A DNA stretch of 64,000 nucleotides from an uncultured Kangiella sp. (GCA_947503345.1 CANNCW010000002.1:186001-250000); one strand, 5' to 3'; counted from the first letter of the stretch, positions 18,196-27,489 are shown. Made by a program: numbers and translations. Notes: a model not told the origin generated them from the sequence alone.

Positions 18196-18224
18196 AACCT
18201 CTCAGTTTGTAAAATTGAGAGTAA
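18196..18224 (-). promoter_or_regulatory. Shared 29-bp dyad operator, site A
   Basis: The site starts AACCTCTCA and ends TTGAGAGTAA on the plus strand, with inverted arms CTCTCA / TGAGAG. Its near edge is 58 nt before the start of the TPR gene (18138, minus strand). A second copy with the same length and outer bases lies at 19043-19071, 56 nt before the next operon. Candidate binding site for the AraC-type regulator encoded at 19180-20310. Confidence 0.6.
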
Positions 18225-18234
18225 TTTTCTAACA

Positions 18235-18987
18235 TTAATTATTAACTGGGGTTTTAGTGTTAGAAAATCGTTCAAAGGTAAAGACTTTTAACTTGATAAA
18301 CCAATAGAAGATATATGACAGGCATAGGACTGTGGGTGTAAACCAATCGAAATAACCACCTAATATCTTTTGTGCAACAAAGAAGCCTGTCACCGCCGTA
18401 GCATAACCCGCTAGCATTTTAGACAAGTGAAATACTAGCCAGCGTTTCCTTGCTAGTTTTAGATTGGAGAAAAGCCAGAGGTCGACTAAGCAAAAGCCTA
18501 TCGCAACAAATCCAAAAACGGTTTGTAAAGGTTGATATGCACCGTATAAATGTTTGGCATAGAACAAAATAAAAATACTTACCAACAGCGTTGTAAGGGC
18601 AAAAATCCTATCAATGACATAACTATGGCTATTTTGTTTATAGGACAGACTTCTTATACCACCAACAAGGAAATAAAGAGTCATAACGCTAATTTGGAGC
18701 ATAGAAGTACTAAAATGATGGGGCATTGTCGCTACAATTAGCGTATAAACCGCTGACAGGGTCATCAGTAAAAAGAACAGCATTCCCGTAGATTTATGTA
18801 TTTTAGAGCCTTTTTTGGCACATACGGAAATGGCACCGACAATAAAAGCTAATGAGCTCAAGACAACATGGGCTGCAATCATTGCATTGACCAGGCGAAT
18901 ATCAAGTAAATAAAAGAATAGTAAAGTAGCTATAATTGATAGTATTGTTGTTATAATTAGTTGCTTGGTAAGAGATGCTTTGTACAT
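18235..18987 (-). CDS. DUF2306-like multi-pass membrane protein
   Basis: A 250-residue protein with seven or so predicted transmembrane helices. The N-terminal part (AHVVLSSLAFIVGAI, then KKGSKIHKSTG) resembles the DUF2306/YozB-like membrane family, in which a HxxxG after a basic loop is conserved. Function unknown. It is divergent from the AraC-type gene, and the shared dyad motif site B lies 56 nt upstream of its start. Confidence 0.7.
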   Translation of the reverse strand: MYKASLTKQLIITTILSIIATLLFFYLLDIRLVNAMIAAHVVLSSLAFIVGAISVCAKKGSKIHKSTGMLFFLLMTLSAVYTLIVATMPHHFSTSMLQISVMTLYFLVGGIRSLSYKQNSHSYVIDRIFALTTLLVSIFILFYAKHLYGAYQPLQTVFGFVAIGFCLVDLWLFSNLKLARKRWLVFHLSKMLAGYATAVTGFFVAQKILGGYFDWFTPTVLCLSYIFYWFIKLKVFTFERFSNTKTPVNN

Positions 18988-19042
18988 TGCTTTATCCCAT
19001 AATAATAAATAAAAACAAAAAATAGCTTTTCTGTGAGCTAAA

Positions 19043-19071
19043 AACCTCTTAAAAAATGTTTTTGAGAGTAA
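19043..19071 (-). promoter_or_regulatory. Shared 29-bp dyad operator, site B
   Basis: Same length and same outer bases (AACCTCT.A at the left, TTGAGAGTAA at the right) as site A, with arms CTCT / AGAG. It lies in the divergent region between the DUF2306-like gene and the AraC-type gene. Spacing to the minus-strand start is 56 nt, nearly the same as at site A. Confidence 0.6.
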
Positions 19072-19179
19072 ATATTTAATTTCGAATTAAATTTAATAGC
19101 TATTTAAACGTTCTATTAATAACGAGCATCTAACTAAACTTAGATGATTTATCCCTAACAACAGGACGCAAGATTCTTA

Positions 19180-20310
19180 ATGCAGTTTTCTCTTTTTGAT
19201 GTTTTACTCTTAATAGGCATTACCCAAGGAATAGTTGCCGTTCCATTATTGTTGTTCGCTAAAAAAAAGCGTCCTGGGAATGTATTTCTTGCATTGGCGA
19301 TATTAAGCTTTTGCATGTTGTTCATAAAAATCATCATGAATTACAGCGGACTTTTAGGCACACTAACCTTTAGGTACTTCCCAAATGCATTTGAACTTGC
19401 TACTGGGCCATTATTATATTTCTATGCATTAGCCATAACCGCCGATGGATTTAAATGGAATAATAAGTTGCTAATTCACTTTATACCTTTTGCGCTAGCC
19501 ATAAGTTACGCTCTATTGGTTTATTACAATGTTTATGGGCAGCCATCAATATTATTAAAAGACCAAACCGCCAGCAAACTTTATTACCAACCAATTAAGG
19601 AGTTAGAGGATTGGTTAATAATCATTTCGATTTTGGGCTATTTATTTCTTGGTTACCAACAATTTCGTAAATTTCAAAAACAAGTCCAGGATACTACTGC
19701 GGATAGCGCCTACCCTACGCTACGGTGGGTTAAAAGCATCTTATTTCTTTGTATTATTTTGTTTTTGGCCTTATTAATCAATATGCTTTTAAGCCGTTTA
19801 ACTAATATAAACAATGTCACAGATTTGCACTGGCAGTTATTATATACCTACCAAGCGGGCGTCACTTATTATCTTGGTTTTATGGCATACCGCCAGCCAG
19901 AAATTGACCTTAAGCAGATATATCTCACAGAAGAAAGCTATAACAAAAAATATGGAGAGAATAACGAGATTGAATTAGTTGTTTCACATTTAGAAACTGC
20001 TTTAAGTTCTCAAAGCCTTTATAAGGATCCTATGCTGAATATTGCGCAAGTTTCTAAAGTGCTCAACATCCGTTCTTCAAATTTATCACAAATAATAAAC
20101 ACTCATTACAAAAAAAGCTTTAGAGCTCTAATTAATGAATATCGTATTGAGGATATAAAGCGAAAGCTCTTAGATACTGAAAATAAAGCCTCCATTTTAT
20201 CGCTCGCTTTAGAGTCTGGCTTCAACTCAGAAGCCAGTTTCTACCGAGTTTTCAAAGCATCAACGGGAATGACGCCAAAAGATTTTATTCAAAAAAATAA
20301 AAATAACTAA
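19180..20310 (+). CDS. Membrane-embedded AraC-family transcriptional regulator
   Basis: The N-terminal ~230 residues form seven or so transmembrane helices (LLLIGITQGIVAVPLLLFA onward). The C-terminal ~100 residues are an AraC-type double HTH: IAQVSKVLNIRSSNLSQIIN, then the second motif with ESGFNSEASFYRVFKASTGM and TPKDFI. Such proteins sense a membrane or periplasmic signal and bind DNA from the membrane. It is divergent from the DUF2306-like gene and is the best candidate to bind the paired dyad sites nearby. Its stop codon region overlaps the convergent metallopeptidase-like gene by four bases. Confidence 0.85.
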   Translation: MQFSLFDVLLLIGITQGIVAVPLLLFAKKKRPGNVFLALAILSFCMLFIKIIMNYSGLLGTLTFRYFPNAFELATGPLLYFYALAITADGFKWNNKLLIHFIPFALAISYALLVYYNVYGQPSILLKDQTASKLYYQPIKELEDWLIIISILGYLFLGYQQFRKFQKQVQDTTADSAYPTLRWVKSILFLCIILFLALLINMLLSRLTNINNVTDLHWQLLYTYQAGVTYYLGFMAYRQPEIDLKQIYLTEESYNKKYGENNEIELVVSHLETALSSQSLYKDPMLNIAQVSKVLNIRSSNLSQIINTHYKKSFRALINEYRIEDIKRKLLDTENKASILSLALESGFNSEASFYRVFKASTGMTPKDFIQKNKNN

Positions 20311-21773
20311 AGCTTTAAAACACGAATATATCTATCAAGAACTTTTTGTTTTTTTATAGCTTGCATAGCTTTACCAAATGAATCTAGACTATTTATGCTC
20401 ACTACTAACAGCATGGTTCCATCCGGCAATAAGCTATGTAAGACAAACTCCCCTTCAGGAAATTCTGCTTGCTCTAGTCCAGGATAATACTCGAATAGTC
20501 CCTCTAATGTTTCTTGATGGTTTTCTGTTATTAACGCCATCTTAGCGTTAATAGCACTATTAAACTTGTACATAGCCTTTTCGTCAAAGAAAGGAGTTTG
20601 AACATTCAAACTGCGAACAGACTTTTGGTGCTGAAAAAACACCTGAAACAGCTTGTTGTGCTCTTTAAAATCTTTATGTGCTAAAAATGAAACGTTAGCT
20701 AAAAAGCTATCAGGTTCTAAATAGCCCTTTGGGAAGTTTTGTGCGTATTGCTTTATATATTTATCAATAAATTGCAAATCTAAAGTTTTGCCTGTGCTTA
20801 AATACAACTCCACAAGCTCATATATAGATTTTGCTTGTTGATTGATAAATCGCGAGTGATACCAGTCATTTTCATCTAAAATTCCCTTAGAGTTTTTGTA
20901 AAACCAACCATTACCTACCGCGGTCGCCAGTGATTCATTTAATAATTGATAGGCATGAGCTTTATGGTAAGAGTCGCTGTCTAAAAATGCATTTTCCATT
21001 TCCCCCTGAAACTCCATCGGTTGGTTAGCATAAAGTAGATGCGCTAGTTCATGAAAAACCACAGCCAAAACACTATCGGGGTCACTAATATAGGTGGTTA
21101 TATAAGAAATAATATTACCCTGCGGTGTAGCAGTTGTGTATCCATTCTCAACCGGTATTGGGGCTAAATAAACTTTAAAAGGTAGATCTGCTTTCCAGTT
21201 AGCATTATAAAATTTTGAAGCCACAACAAATTGTTCTGCAAAACCAATTTCTTTCGCTCGCTTATTCAAATTTACAATATCTTTTTGAAACCGTTGATAT
21301 GCCGGTAGCCAAATCAATTCTTGATAAATGGGCTCATAAGCTTTTAAGGTTTCGATAACGATCATCAAGTCAGCATTAGTTAGTAAGCCCATAATCCTCT
21401 GAGCAAAGTCATCAATATCTTTTGCTTGAGATGATGCCATGACTAATAGTTCCGTAATTTGACGCTTATTATGTCGATGTGCAACCTCCTCTGAAAAAGC
21501 ATAATCATAAGACAAATTGACTTCGCGGAATCGCTCAATGATTTGACGATATGTTTGATTGTTATAATCACTTTGTTCAAAGATCTCGGTCAAACTTCTA
21601 GAGGTACCGCCAGGCCCCCCTGCTATTCCTTGAACGAAGTTATATAGGCCATGTACTGGATTAGAAGAAAATTCAATATCCGGCATAGGTTTTGCAGTGG
21701 CCGCAAGCTGAGACGAAGTTGCAATTAGCAACAATAGAAAAATAGCTAGACAGAGTTGTTTTAGAGTGCTCAT
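20307..21773 (-). CDS. Exported zincin-like protein with HExxH motif
   Basis: A 488-residue protein with an N-terminal signal peptide (LCLAIFLLLLIATSSQLAATA). The motif VVFHELAHLLYAN places HExxH at residues 241-245, and NESLATA with Glu280 lies 35 residues later, the layout of gluzincin metallopeptidases. The remainder is not recognised. The HExxH and the spaced Glu are seen; peptidase activity is inferred. Convergent with the AraC gene and probably periplasmic. Confidence 0.72.
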   Translation of the reverse strand: MSTLKQLCLAIFLLLLIATSSQLAATAKPMPDIEFSSNPVHGLYNFVQGIAGGPGGTSRSLTEIFEQSDYNNQTYRQIIERFREVNLSYDYAFSEEVAHRHNKRQITELLVMASSQAKDIDDFAQRIMGLLTNADLMIVIETLKAYEPIYQELIWLPAYQRFQKDIVNLNKRAKEIGFAEQFVVASKFYNANWKADLPFKVYLAPIPVENGYTTATPQGNIISYITTYISDPDSVLAVVFHELAHLLYANQPMEFQGEMENAFLDSDSYHKAHAYQLLNESLATAVGNGWFYKNSKGILDENDWYHSRFINQQAKSIYELVELYLSTGKTLDLQFIDKYIKQYAQNFPKGYLEPDSFLANVSFLAHKDFKEHNKLFQVFFQHQKSVRSLNVQTPFFDEKAMYKFNSAINAKMALITENHQETLEGLFEYYPGLEQAEFPEGEFVLHSLLPDGTMLLVVSINSLDSFGKAMQAIKKQKVLDRYIRVLKL

Positions 21774-22040
21774 TGTTAACCCCCTATTAATTAGATCTAT
21801 ATATTACCTAAGAAAACTGTAAGCAGTCTCCTTGTCTTTGTAACAAAGAGTTATTCCGTTTAGTTATTTTTACTAATTCGATAGATTATCAATAAATAAA
21901 CTTAAAGGCGCATATTGTGTGAACTGGGTCACCTTCTGGACAAATCCGGAAAAAAGAGTAATATTAAGATTAATAATAAAAATAACAGATAGTTATCAAC
22001 ACCTTTTCAGCTGTTTCTAAGGATATGGAGGGTAAATATC

Positions 22041-24179
22041 ATTTCTGACGTCACTAATGATATAGATGAATTAACATCGTTAAAAGATAAGTGTGACTTA
22101 TACGAATCCTGGCTAAAGGCTTTGGATGAAGTAGCCCCTTTTGATTTATGGTTTAAAAGCAAAGATAGTCAATACCTCTACGTTAATAAGCGGTTCGTAC
22201 AGGCCATGGGACGAAATCGCAACCAACTCCAGCATAAATACCCAGCAGACATATTCGAAGGCGAACGCATTGAGCGCGTATTAGCGCTTGATAAGCAAGT
22301 TATGGAACAAGGATTTTTACAACGGGTAATTCCCTGCGAAGAGTCGGGCGTCATTAAAATGCATAACGAACACCGTTTTGCATTGCACAGTAAAACAGGA
22401 GAAGTCTCAGGTCTTGGCTGTATTGCGTTAGAAGTTAGCGAAGAAACTTTTGCACAAAACACATTAGCTAGAGCAGAGTCATTAGCCCAACTTGGTAGCT
22501 GGAGATGGTCAATTGCTAGTTCTGATTTAATATCTTGCTCACAAGAATTTGCCAATATTCTAGGGGTTACAATTGGAGAAACTTTTGAGTTGATGTATCA
22601 TCGCCTCGATAGATTAATACATCCAGAAGACAGGCACCTTGTGGAACCCACTTTAAAATCTATTAAAAACGGTAATCACCGCTCTTATAAAATAGAATAT
22701 AGAATCATAAAGCGGAATGGCGATATTCGACATGTAGTTGAAATTGCCGAGCCATTATACAACGGCGATAAAGCAATCGAATATGTAGGCATATTGCAGG
22801 ATATTACTGAAAGGAAGAGCATTGAAAATGAACTAAGAGACATTAAAAACAAGCTGGAACTACTTGTTGAAAAACGCACTGAACATCTAGAGTATCTTGT
22901 ATCTCACGATAGCTTAACTGGGTTGCTCAATCGAAGTGCATTAACCCAAGACTTAGAAAAATTGATGCCCAAAGTAACTGATTCCCACATAGCATTAGTG
23001 CTTATGGATCTAGATGGTTTTAAGGACATAAACGATTACTTTGGTCACTTAGTGGGCGATAAAACACTTGTCACTATAGCAGAAAGAATAAAACTATTAT
23101 GTGGTGAAAAGCATTTTGGTTTGCGCCTGGGAGGTGATGAGTTTGCCATTGTTATGCCAAACATTTCGGGCAAAGATGAAGTTGAAAGTTTTTGTTCAAA
23201 CTTATTAAGCCATGTATGTAACTCTATCGAAATAGCTCAGATAAAACTTTTTGTTCGATGCTCTATTGGTTATGAAATTAAAAGCTATGATTGCTGGTCT
23301 TTAGAAAACATGCTTGCTAATGCTGATTTAGCGTTATATGAATCTAAAAAATGCGATGAAATCAAAATTGTTCAATACACTGATGCTATGGGGCAAGAAT
23401 TGAGTTATCGAAACATTATTGAAGCAGAGCTACGTAAGGCATTGGCTGTCAATGCTCTCCATATTGAGTATCAACCAAAATTTGCTTTGGGTGATAATCC
23501 TAGAATAATTGGCGTAGAAGCTTTAGCTCGCTGGCATGATAAGAATCTTGGGAAAATAAGCCCTGAACAATTCATTCCTATAGCCGAAAAAACGGGCATG
23601 ATTAATGAGTTAAGTGATTTTGTTTTAGATACAGCCTGTAAAGATATCGCGTCACTTAATGAAACCTTTAATTTAGATTTAAATTTGTCAGTGAACTTTT
23701 CCGCAGCTCAATTTTTTGATGATCAGTTATCAAATAAGATTACAGCGGCAGTTGAAAAATCCAATTTGTCTCATGAAAAATTAGAAATCGAAATCACAGA
23801 AACCGTTTTTATCAACAACCCTGACAAAACAACTCAGTTGTTGAAAGATATCCGCTCCAACGGGGTTAAAGTTTCTTTGGATGATTTTGGAACCGGTTAC
23901 TCATCTTTAAGTTATCTAAAAGATTACCAAGTTGATATTTTAAAACTCGATAGAGGCTTTATTAAAGACCTAGAAGCCTCTGAGCGCTCACAGAACATTG
24001 TTAAGAATGTAATAAATCTTGCTGATAGTTTAGACTTATCTGTAATCTGCGAAGGCATAGAAACACAAACACAAAAAAACATGATAGAACAGTCTGGGTG
24101 TAAATATGGTCAAGGCTTTTTATTAGGCAAACCTATGCCGATAGAAAGTTTACAACAATTATTAGACTCTAAAGACTAG
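22041..24179 (+). CDS. PAS-PAS-GGDEF-EAL cyclic-di-GMP protein
   Basis: Cytoplasmic c-di-GMP turnover protein with two PAS-like sensor domains (about 35-135 and 145-260), a GGDEF domain (RLGGDEFAIVM, about 364-368) and an EAL domain (GVEALARW, about 493-495). Both signature motifs are intact, as are ETVF and DDFGTGYSSL of the EAL domain, so both activities are possible. No ATG or GTG opens the frame. TTG at 22122 has only a poor ribosome site, whereas GGAGGG at 22027-22032 sits 8 nt before an in-frame ATT (22041) and 5 nt before an ATC (22038). The open frame runs back to a stop at 21990. I therefore prefer ATT at 22041, which adds 27 residues. Monocistronic. Confidence 0.85.
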   Translation: MSDVTNDIDELTSLKDKCDLYESWLKALDEVAPFDLWFKSKDSQYLYVNKRFVQAMGRNRNQLQHKYPADIFEGERIERVLALDKQVMEQGFLQRVIPCEESGVIKMHNEHRFALHSKTGEVSGLGCIALEVSEETFAQNTLARAESLAQLGSWRWSIASSDLISCSQEFANILGVTIGETFELMYHRLDRLIHPEDRHLVEPTLKSIKNGNHRSYKIEYRIIKRNGDIRHVVEIAEPLYNGDKAIEYVGILQDITERKSIENELRDIKNKLELLVEKRTEHLEYLVSHDSLTGLLNRSALTQDLEKLMPKVTDSHIALVLMDLDGFKDINDYFGHLVGDKTLVTIAERIKLLCGEKHFGLRLGGDEFAIVMPNISGKDEVESFCSNLLSHVCNSIEIAQIKLFVRCSIGYEIKSYDCWSLENMLANADLALYESKKCDEIKIVQYTDAMGQELSYRNIIEAELRKALAVNALHIEYQPKFALGDNPRIIGVEALARWHDKNLGKISPEQFIPIAEKTGMINELSDFVLDTACKDIASLNETFNLDLNLSVNFSAAQFFDDQLSNKITAAVEKSNLSHEKLEIEITETVFINNPDKTTQLLKDIRSNGVKVSLDDFGTGYSSLSYLKDYQVDILKLDRGFIKDLEASERSQNIVKNVINLADSLDLSVICEGIETQTQKNMIEQSGCKYGQGFLLGKPMPIESLQQLLDSKD

Positions 24180-24910
24180 TTACTTTCTTCTTTACTAATA
24201 ATTCCAGGACAATCAAGTTCAGGAATTTCAACATCCTTTGTTTCTATACCCTGCTCTTTTAATTGTTTTTTAAGTCCTTGTAACTGATGCTCTAATGCAT
24301 TCGAGTGCTCCACCATATTCTGTATAGCGACCACTAATGGATCTATTTGATCAGAACTTACTCCAAAAGCTTGGAAGTTGTGTTTAGCAGTAGGGTCAGT
24401 TTCAGAAGCTTCACGCGCAGGAATGCCAATTACAGTTGCATCGGCAGAAACATCTTTAACGACAACTGCGTTCCCGCCCACTTTAGCATTATCATTTAAA
24501 ACTACAGGTCCAAGAATCTTTGCACCAGCCCCAATAACTACATTATTTTTTAGCGTAGGATGCCTTTTACCTTTTTCTAAGCTAGTACCACCCAGAGTAA
24601 CACCATGATAGAGCATGCAGTCATCACCAATTTCTGCAGTTTCACCTATAACCACTCCCAATCCATGATCGATAAAGAATCTACGACCAATGGTTGCGCC
24701 GGGATGAATCTCTATTCCAGTCAAAAAACGCGAAAAAGTCATAATTGCTCTGGCTAACCATTTCCAGTTTTTTTGCCATAATTTATTAGCAAAACGATGC
24801 CACCAAATAGCATGTAGGCCGGGATAAAGAGTCAATACTTCAAAGTTATTTCTAGCCGAAGGATCTCGGTGATACACACTCTTAATGTCTTCTTTAATTC
24901 GCTCAAACAT
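24176..24910 (-). CDS. cysE: Serine O-acetyltransferase
   Basis: Transfers acetyl from acetyl-CoA to serine, the first step of cysteine synthesis. The left-handed beta-helix of hexapeptide repeats is clear (GIEIHPGATIGRRFFIDHG, VIGETAEIGDDCMLYHGVTL). The catalytic Asp and His are in FIDHG and YHGVTLGG. The frame extends upstream to a TTG at 24937, but ATG at 24910 gives the family start MFERIKEDIKSVYHRDPSAR. It overlaps the end of trmJ by 8 nt. In many gammaproteobacteria the next gene is iscR; here 11 kb of other genes intervene. Confidence 0.94.
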   Translation of the reverse strand: MFERIKEDIKSVYHRDPSARNNFEVLTLYPGLHAIWWHRFANKLWQKNWKWLARAIMTFSRFLTGIEIHPGATIGRRFFIDHGLGVVIGETAEIGDDCMLYHGVTLGGTSLEKGKRHPTLKNNVVIGAGAKILGPVVLNDNAKVGGNAVVVKDVSADATVIGIPAREASETDPTAKHNFQAFGVSSDQIDPLVVAIQNMVEHSNALEHQLQGLKKQLKEQGIETKDVEIPELDCPGIISKEESN

Positions 24911-25649
24911 TGGTTTTCCGCTTAATATACTTATCAATAGAGGACAAAAAACCTCTTAATATGTTTACTTCACCTTGATTTAATTGGCTTTTGGCAAAAA
25001 GTCTTCGTACCCTACTAGATAATAGCTTAGGATTATCAGGATCATAAAACTCAGTGCTTATCATGGTTTCCTCAAGATGCTTATAAAGACCATCAACTTG
25101 CTCAGATGTTGCATTCAGCTCACTTTCTTTTAGTTCAATTTCTTGCTGTTGAGTAGAATCAGCCATTAATTCTTTCAATCGTAATTCATAGCTAATAATT
25201 TGAACAGCAGAAGCTAAGTTTAATGACATATATTCTGGGTTCGCAGGTATATTCACATGGTAATTACACAGTTGCAATTCTTCATTCAAAAGCCCTACGC
25301 TCTCTCGTCCAAATAAAATGGCCACAGGACGAGACTGCGGCTTCTCATGAATGATTTGAGCCATTTCCCTAGGCTCAATTAATGGCCATGGTAAGGTTCT
25401 ATTTCGTGAGCTGGTACCAATTACGAGGCGACAATCTTCAACGGCTTCTTCTACGGTTTTAACAACTTTAGCATTATCAAGGATATCTAATGCTCCAGAT
25501 GAACGAACCATTGCTTCTTCACTAGGAAAATCTTTTGGACTAACTAGCACTAATTGACTTAGTCCCATGGTCTTCATAGCACGAGCGGCCGCGCCGATAT
25601 TCCCAGGGTGACTAGTAAAACAAAGAACTATTTTAATTTGATTAAGCAT
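24903..25649 (-). CDS. trmJ: tRNA (cytidine/uridine-2'-O-)-methyltransferase TrmJ
   Basis: SPOUT-family methyltransferase that modifies position 32 in the tRNA anticodon loop. Typical are the start IKIVLCFTSHPGNIGAAARAM, the central GTSSRNR, ILFGRESVGL and the C-terminal knot segment YMSLNLASAVQIISYELR. 248 residues. Divergent from suhB, the usual arrangement, and coupled to cysE. Confidence 0.95.
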   Translation of the reverse strand: MLNQIKIVLCFTSHPGNIGAAARAMKTMGLSQLVLVSPKDFPSEEAMVRSSGALDILDNAKVVKTVEEAVEDCRLVIGTSSRNRTLPWPLIEPREMAQIIHEKPQSRPVAILFGRESVGLLNEELQLCNYHVNIPANPEYMSLNLASAVQIISYELRLKELMADSTQQQEIELKESELNATSEQVDGLYKHLEETMISTEFYDPDNPKLLSSRVRRLFAKSQLNQGEVNILRGFLSSIDKYIKRKTNV

Positions 25650-25821
25650 TGATAGAAATACAGAGTCTAATCAATAAGTTAAAGGGATCATATCAAACTA
25701 AGTTGTTTTTCCCTAATCCAGTGCAAAAATAATAGTGTTTCAAATTTTCTTTTGTTAAAATGCGCTTCATTAGCGACTATCTATGTTGATAGCGACTGTT
25801 CTTTGATAATTGGTGATTAAT

Positions 25822-26604
25822 ATGAATGCGTACCGTACTATTGCGATCCGCGCGGCAAATCTTGCCGGCGATTTTATTGTTAAAGCGTTTAATGATCGTG
25901 ATCGAGTGATCGCGCGTAAAAAAGATTTGAACGATTATGTTACAAATGTCGACCAACAATCTGAATATTTAATCATTAATACTATCAAAACTGCTTACCC
26001 TGAGCACTCTATCCTAGCCGAAGAATCGGGCTTACAAGAAGGAAGTGACAAAGATACTGTTTGGGTCATTGATCCTCTAGATGGTACTCGCAACTTTATC
26101 GATGGCAATCCACATTTCTCTATTTCTATTGCCGTAAAACAAAAAGGCAAAACCGTAGCCGCTGTTATCTTTGATCCTATGCGTGATGAAATGTTCAGTG
26201 CTTCAAACGGTAATGGAGCACAGCTTAATCAAAATCGAATACGAGTTGCAGGTGAAAAGAAGCTTGAAAAGTCTATCTTAGCCACAGGCTTCCCATTCCG
26301 CTCAGGTGCTAACGTCGAAGAATATCTTAGCTATTTCTCTACATTGCTTCCTTTATGTAGTGATATGCGTCGAGCAGGCTCTGCAGCATTAGATCTTGCT
26401 TATCTGGCGTCTGGTCGGGTAAATGCTTTTTGGGAGTTTGGATTATCAGACTGGGATACTGCTGCAGGCGTTCTAATTGTAAAGGAAGCTGGTGGCTTGG
26501 TAGGTGATGTTAAAGGTAACCCTTTCTCAACCAATTCCAAAAGCATCATGGCAGCCAATCCGCATGTTTTTAAACAATTTATGCAAACTGTAAAAGAACT
26601 CTAA
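25822..26604 (+). CDS. suhB: Inositol-1-monophosphatase family protein SuhB
   Basis: Mg-dependent phosphatase that also acts in ribosomal RNA antitermination complexes. Metal-binding motifs are visible: LAEESG, WVIDPLDGTRNFIDG and LSDWDTAAGVLIVKEAGG. The frame opens at a TTG (25810), but ATG at 25822 fits the family start and has GGTGA nearby. About 260 residues. Placed divergently from trmJ, as in many relatives. Confidence 0.94.
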   Translation: MNAYRTIAIRAANLAGDFIVKAFNDRDRVIARKKDLNDYVTNVDQQSEYLIINTIKTAYPEHSILAEESGLQEGSDKDTVWVIDPLDGTRNFIDGNPHFSISIAVKQKGKTVAAVIFDPMRDEMFSASNGNGAQLNQNRIRVAGEKKLEKSILATGFPFRSGANVEEYLSYFSTLLPLCSDMRRAGSAALDLAYLASGRVNAFWEFGLSDWDTAAGVLIVKEAGGLVGDVKGNPFSTNSKSIMAANPHVFKQFMQTVKEL

Positions 26605-26637
26605 TTTAGACCATTTTAATAATATCTACTAGATTAA

Positions 26638-26669
26638 AGGACAAACCTTTGAGATAATTGGTTTGTCCT
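26638..26669 (+). repeat. Inverted repeat after suhB
   Basis: Perfect 10-bp arms AGGACAAACC and GGTTTGTCCT around a 12-nt loop. It lies 33 nt after suhB and about 20 nt before the next start. There is no T tract, so it is either a weak terminator or a leader structure of the DUF1338 gene. Confidence 0.5.
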
Positions 26670-26691
26670 CTTACCAGTTGAGATATTGGAA

Positions 26692-27489
26692 ATGCAAAAA
26701 TTATTCAATGATTTGTGGAAAGATTATGCATCTATCACGCCAGATGCCCTTGAAATTCATGATCTTTTCAGTAACTTATCAAACAAACCTATTGTAAATG
26801 ATCATATCGCATTAAGAACCTTTAATGATGGCCTAATCAGCTTAAAACATATTGGTAACTACCTAGAAACACAAGGATACGTAGCATCAGGCGAGTATCA
26901 TTTCGAGAAAAAGAAACTTTACGCAAAGCATTTTTCAAATAAAACAGATCCAAAAGCTCCTAAAATATTTGTTAGCGAACTTTTATTAGAAGAGTTTTCA
27001 GCAGAGTTACAAATGTTCTGTAGAGGTCTTATTGCACAAGCAAATTGGAAAATCTCTAAAGAAGGTTTAGAGCTTCCAAATAGGCATTGGGGAAAAATCA
27101 GCCGAAGCGCTTATGAGCGACTTTTAGAGGAAAGTGAATATGCCGCTTGGTTAGCAGCATTTGGATTAAGAGCAAACCACTTTACTGTTTCTATAAATGA
27201 TTTAGAAAGCTTGGACTCAATAGAGACTGTTAATCAATTCGTGAAAAGTAAGGGATTTGAACTAAATACCATTGGCTCAGAAATTAAAGGTTCAGAAGCT
27301 GTCGGGTTGAAACAGAGCTCAACCATGGCAAACCTAGTTGATTGGGAATTTGAAGATGGAACCTACCCTATTCGTACGTGCTTTTATGAATTTGCTGAAA
27401 GGTTTCCATTGGATAATGGAGAGACTTATCAAGGTTTCGTCGCCGCTAGTGCTGATAAAATTTTCGAATCCACGAATGCCGCAGCTTAA
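26692..27489 (+). CDS. DUF1338 family protein (2-oxoadipate dioxygenase/decarboxylase-like)
   Basis: Metal-dependent fold of the DUF1338/HglS group, some members of which convert 2-oxoadipate to 2-hydroxyglutarate in lysine breakdown. Candidate metal ligands are in VNDHIALRTF (His), LRANHFTVSIN (His) and TCFYEFAERFP (Glu). The KGSEAVGLKQSSTMAN stretch is typical. The frame also opens at TTG 26686, only two codons upstream, and the choice is not decisive. About 265 residues. A role in lysine catabolism is inference; no lysine pathway genes are beside it. Confidence 0.8.
   Translation: MQKLFNDLWKDYASITPDALEIHDLFSNLSNKPIVNDHIALRTFNDGLISLKHIGNYLETQGYVASGEYHFEKKKLYAKHFSNKTDPKAPKIFVSELLLEEFSAELQMFCRGLIAQANWKISKEGLELPNRHWGKISRSAYERLLEESEYAAWLAAFGLRANHFTVSINDLESLDSIETVNQFVKSKGFELNTIGSEIKGSEAVGLKQSSTMANLVDWEFEDGTYPIRTCFYEFAERFPLDNGETYQGFVAASADKIFESTNAAA

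Noticed and set aside
22025..22048. Seven-codon frame starting ATG GAG GGT before the GGDEF-EAL gene
   Set aside because: It has no ribosome site of its own and contains the site of the main gene; treated as chance, though a coupled leader peptide cannot be fully excluded.
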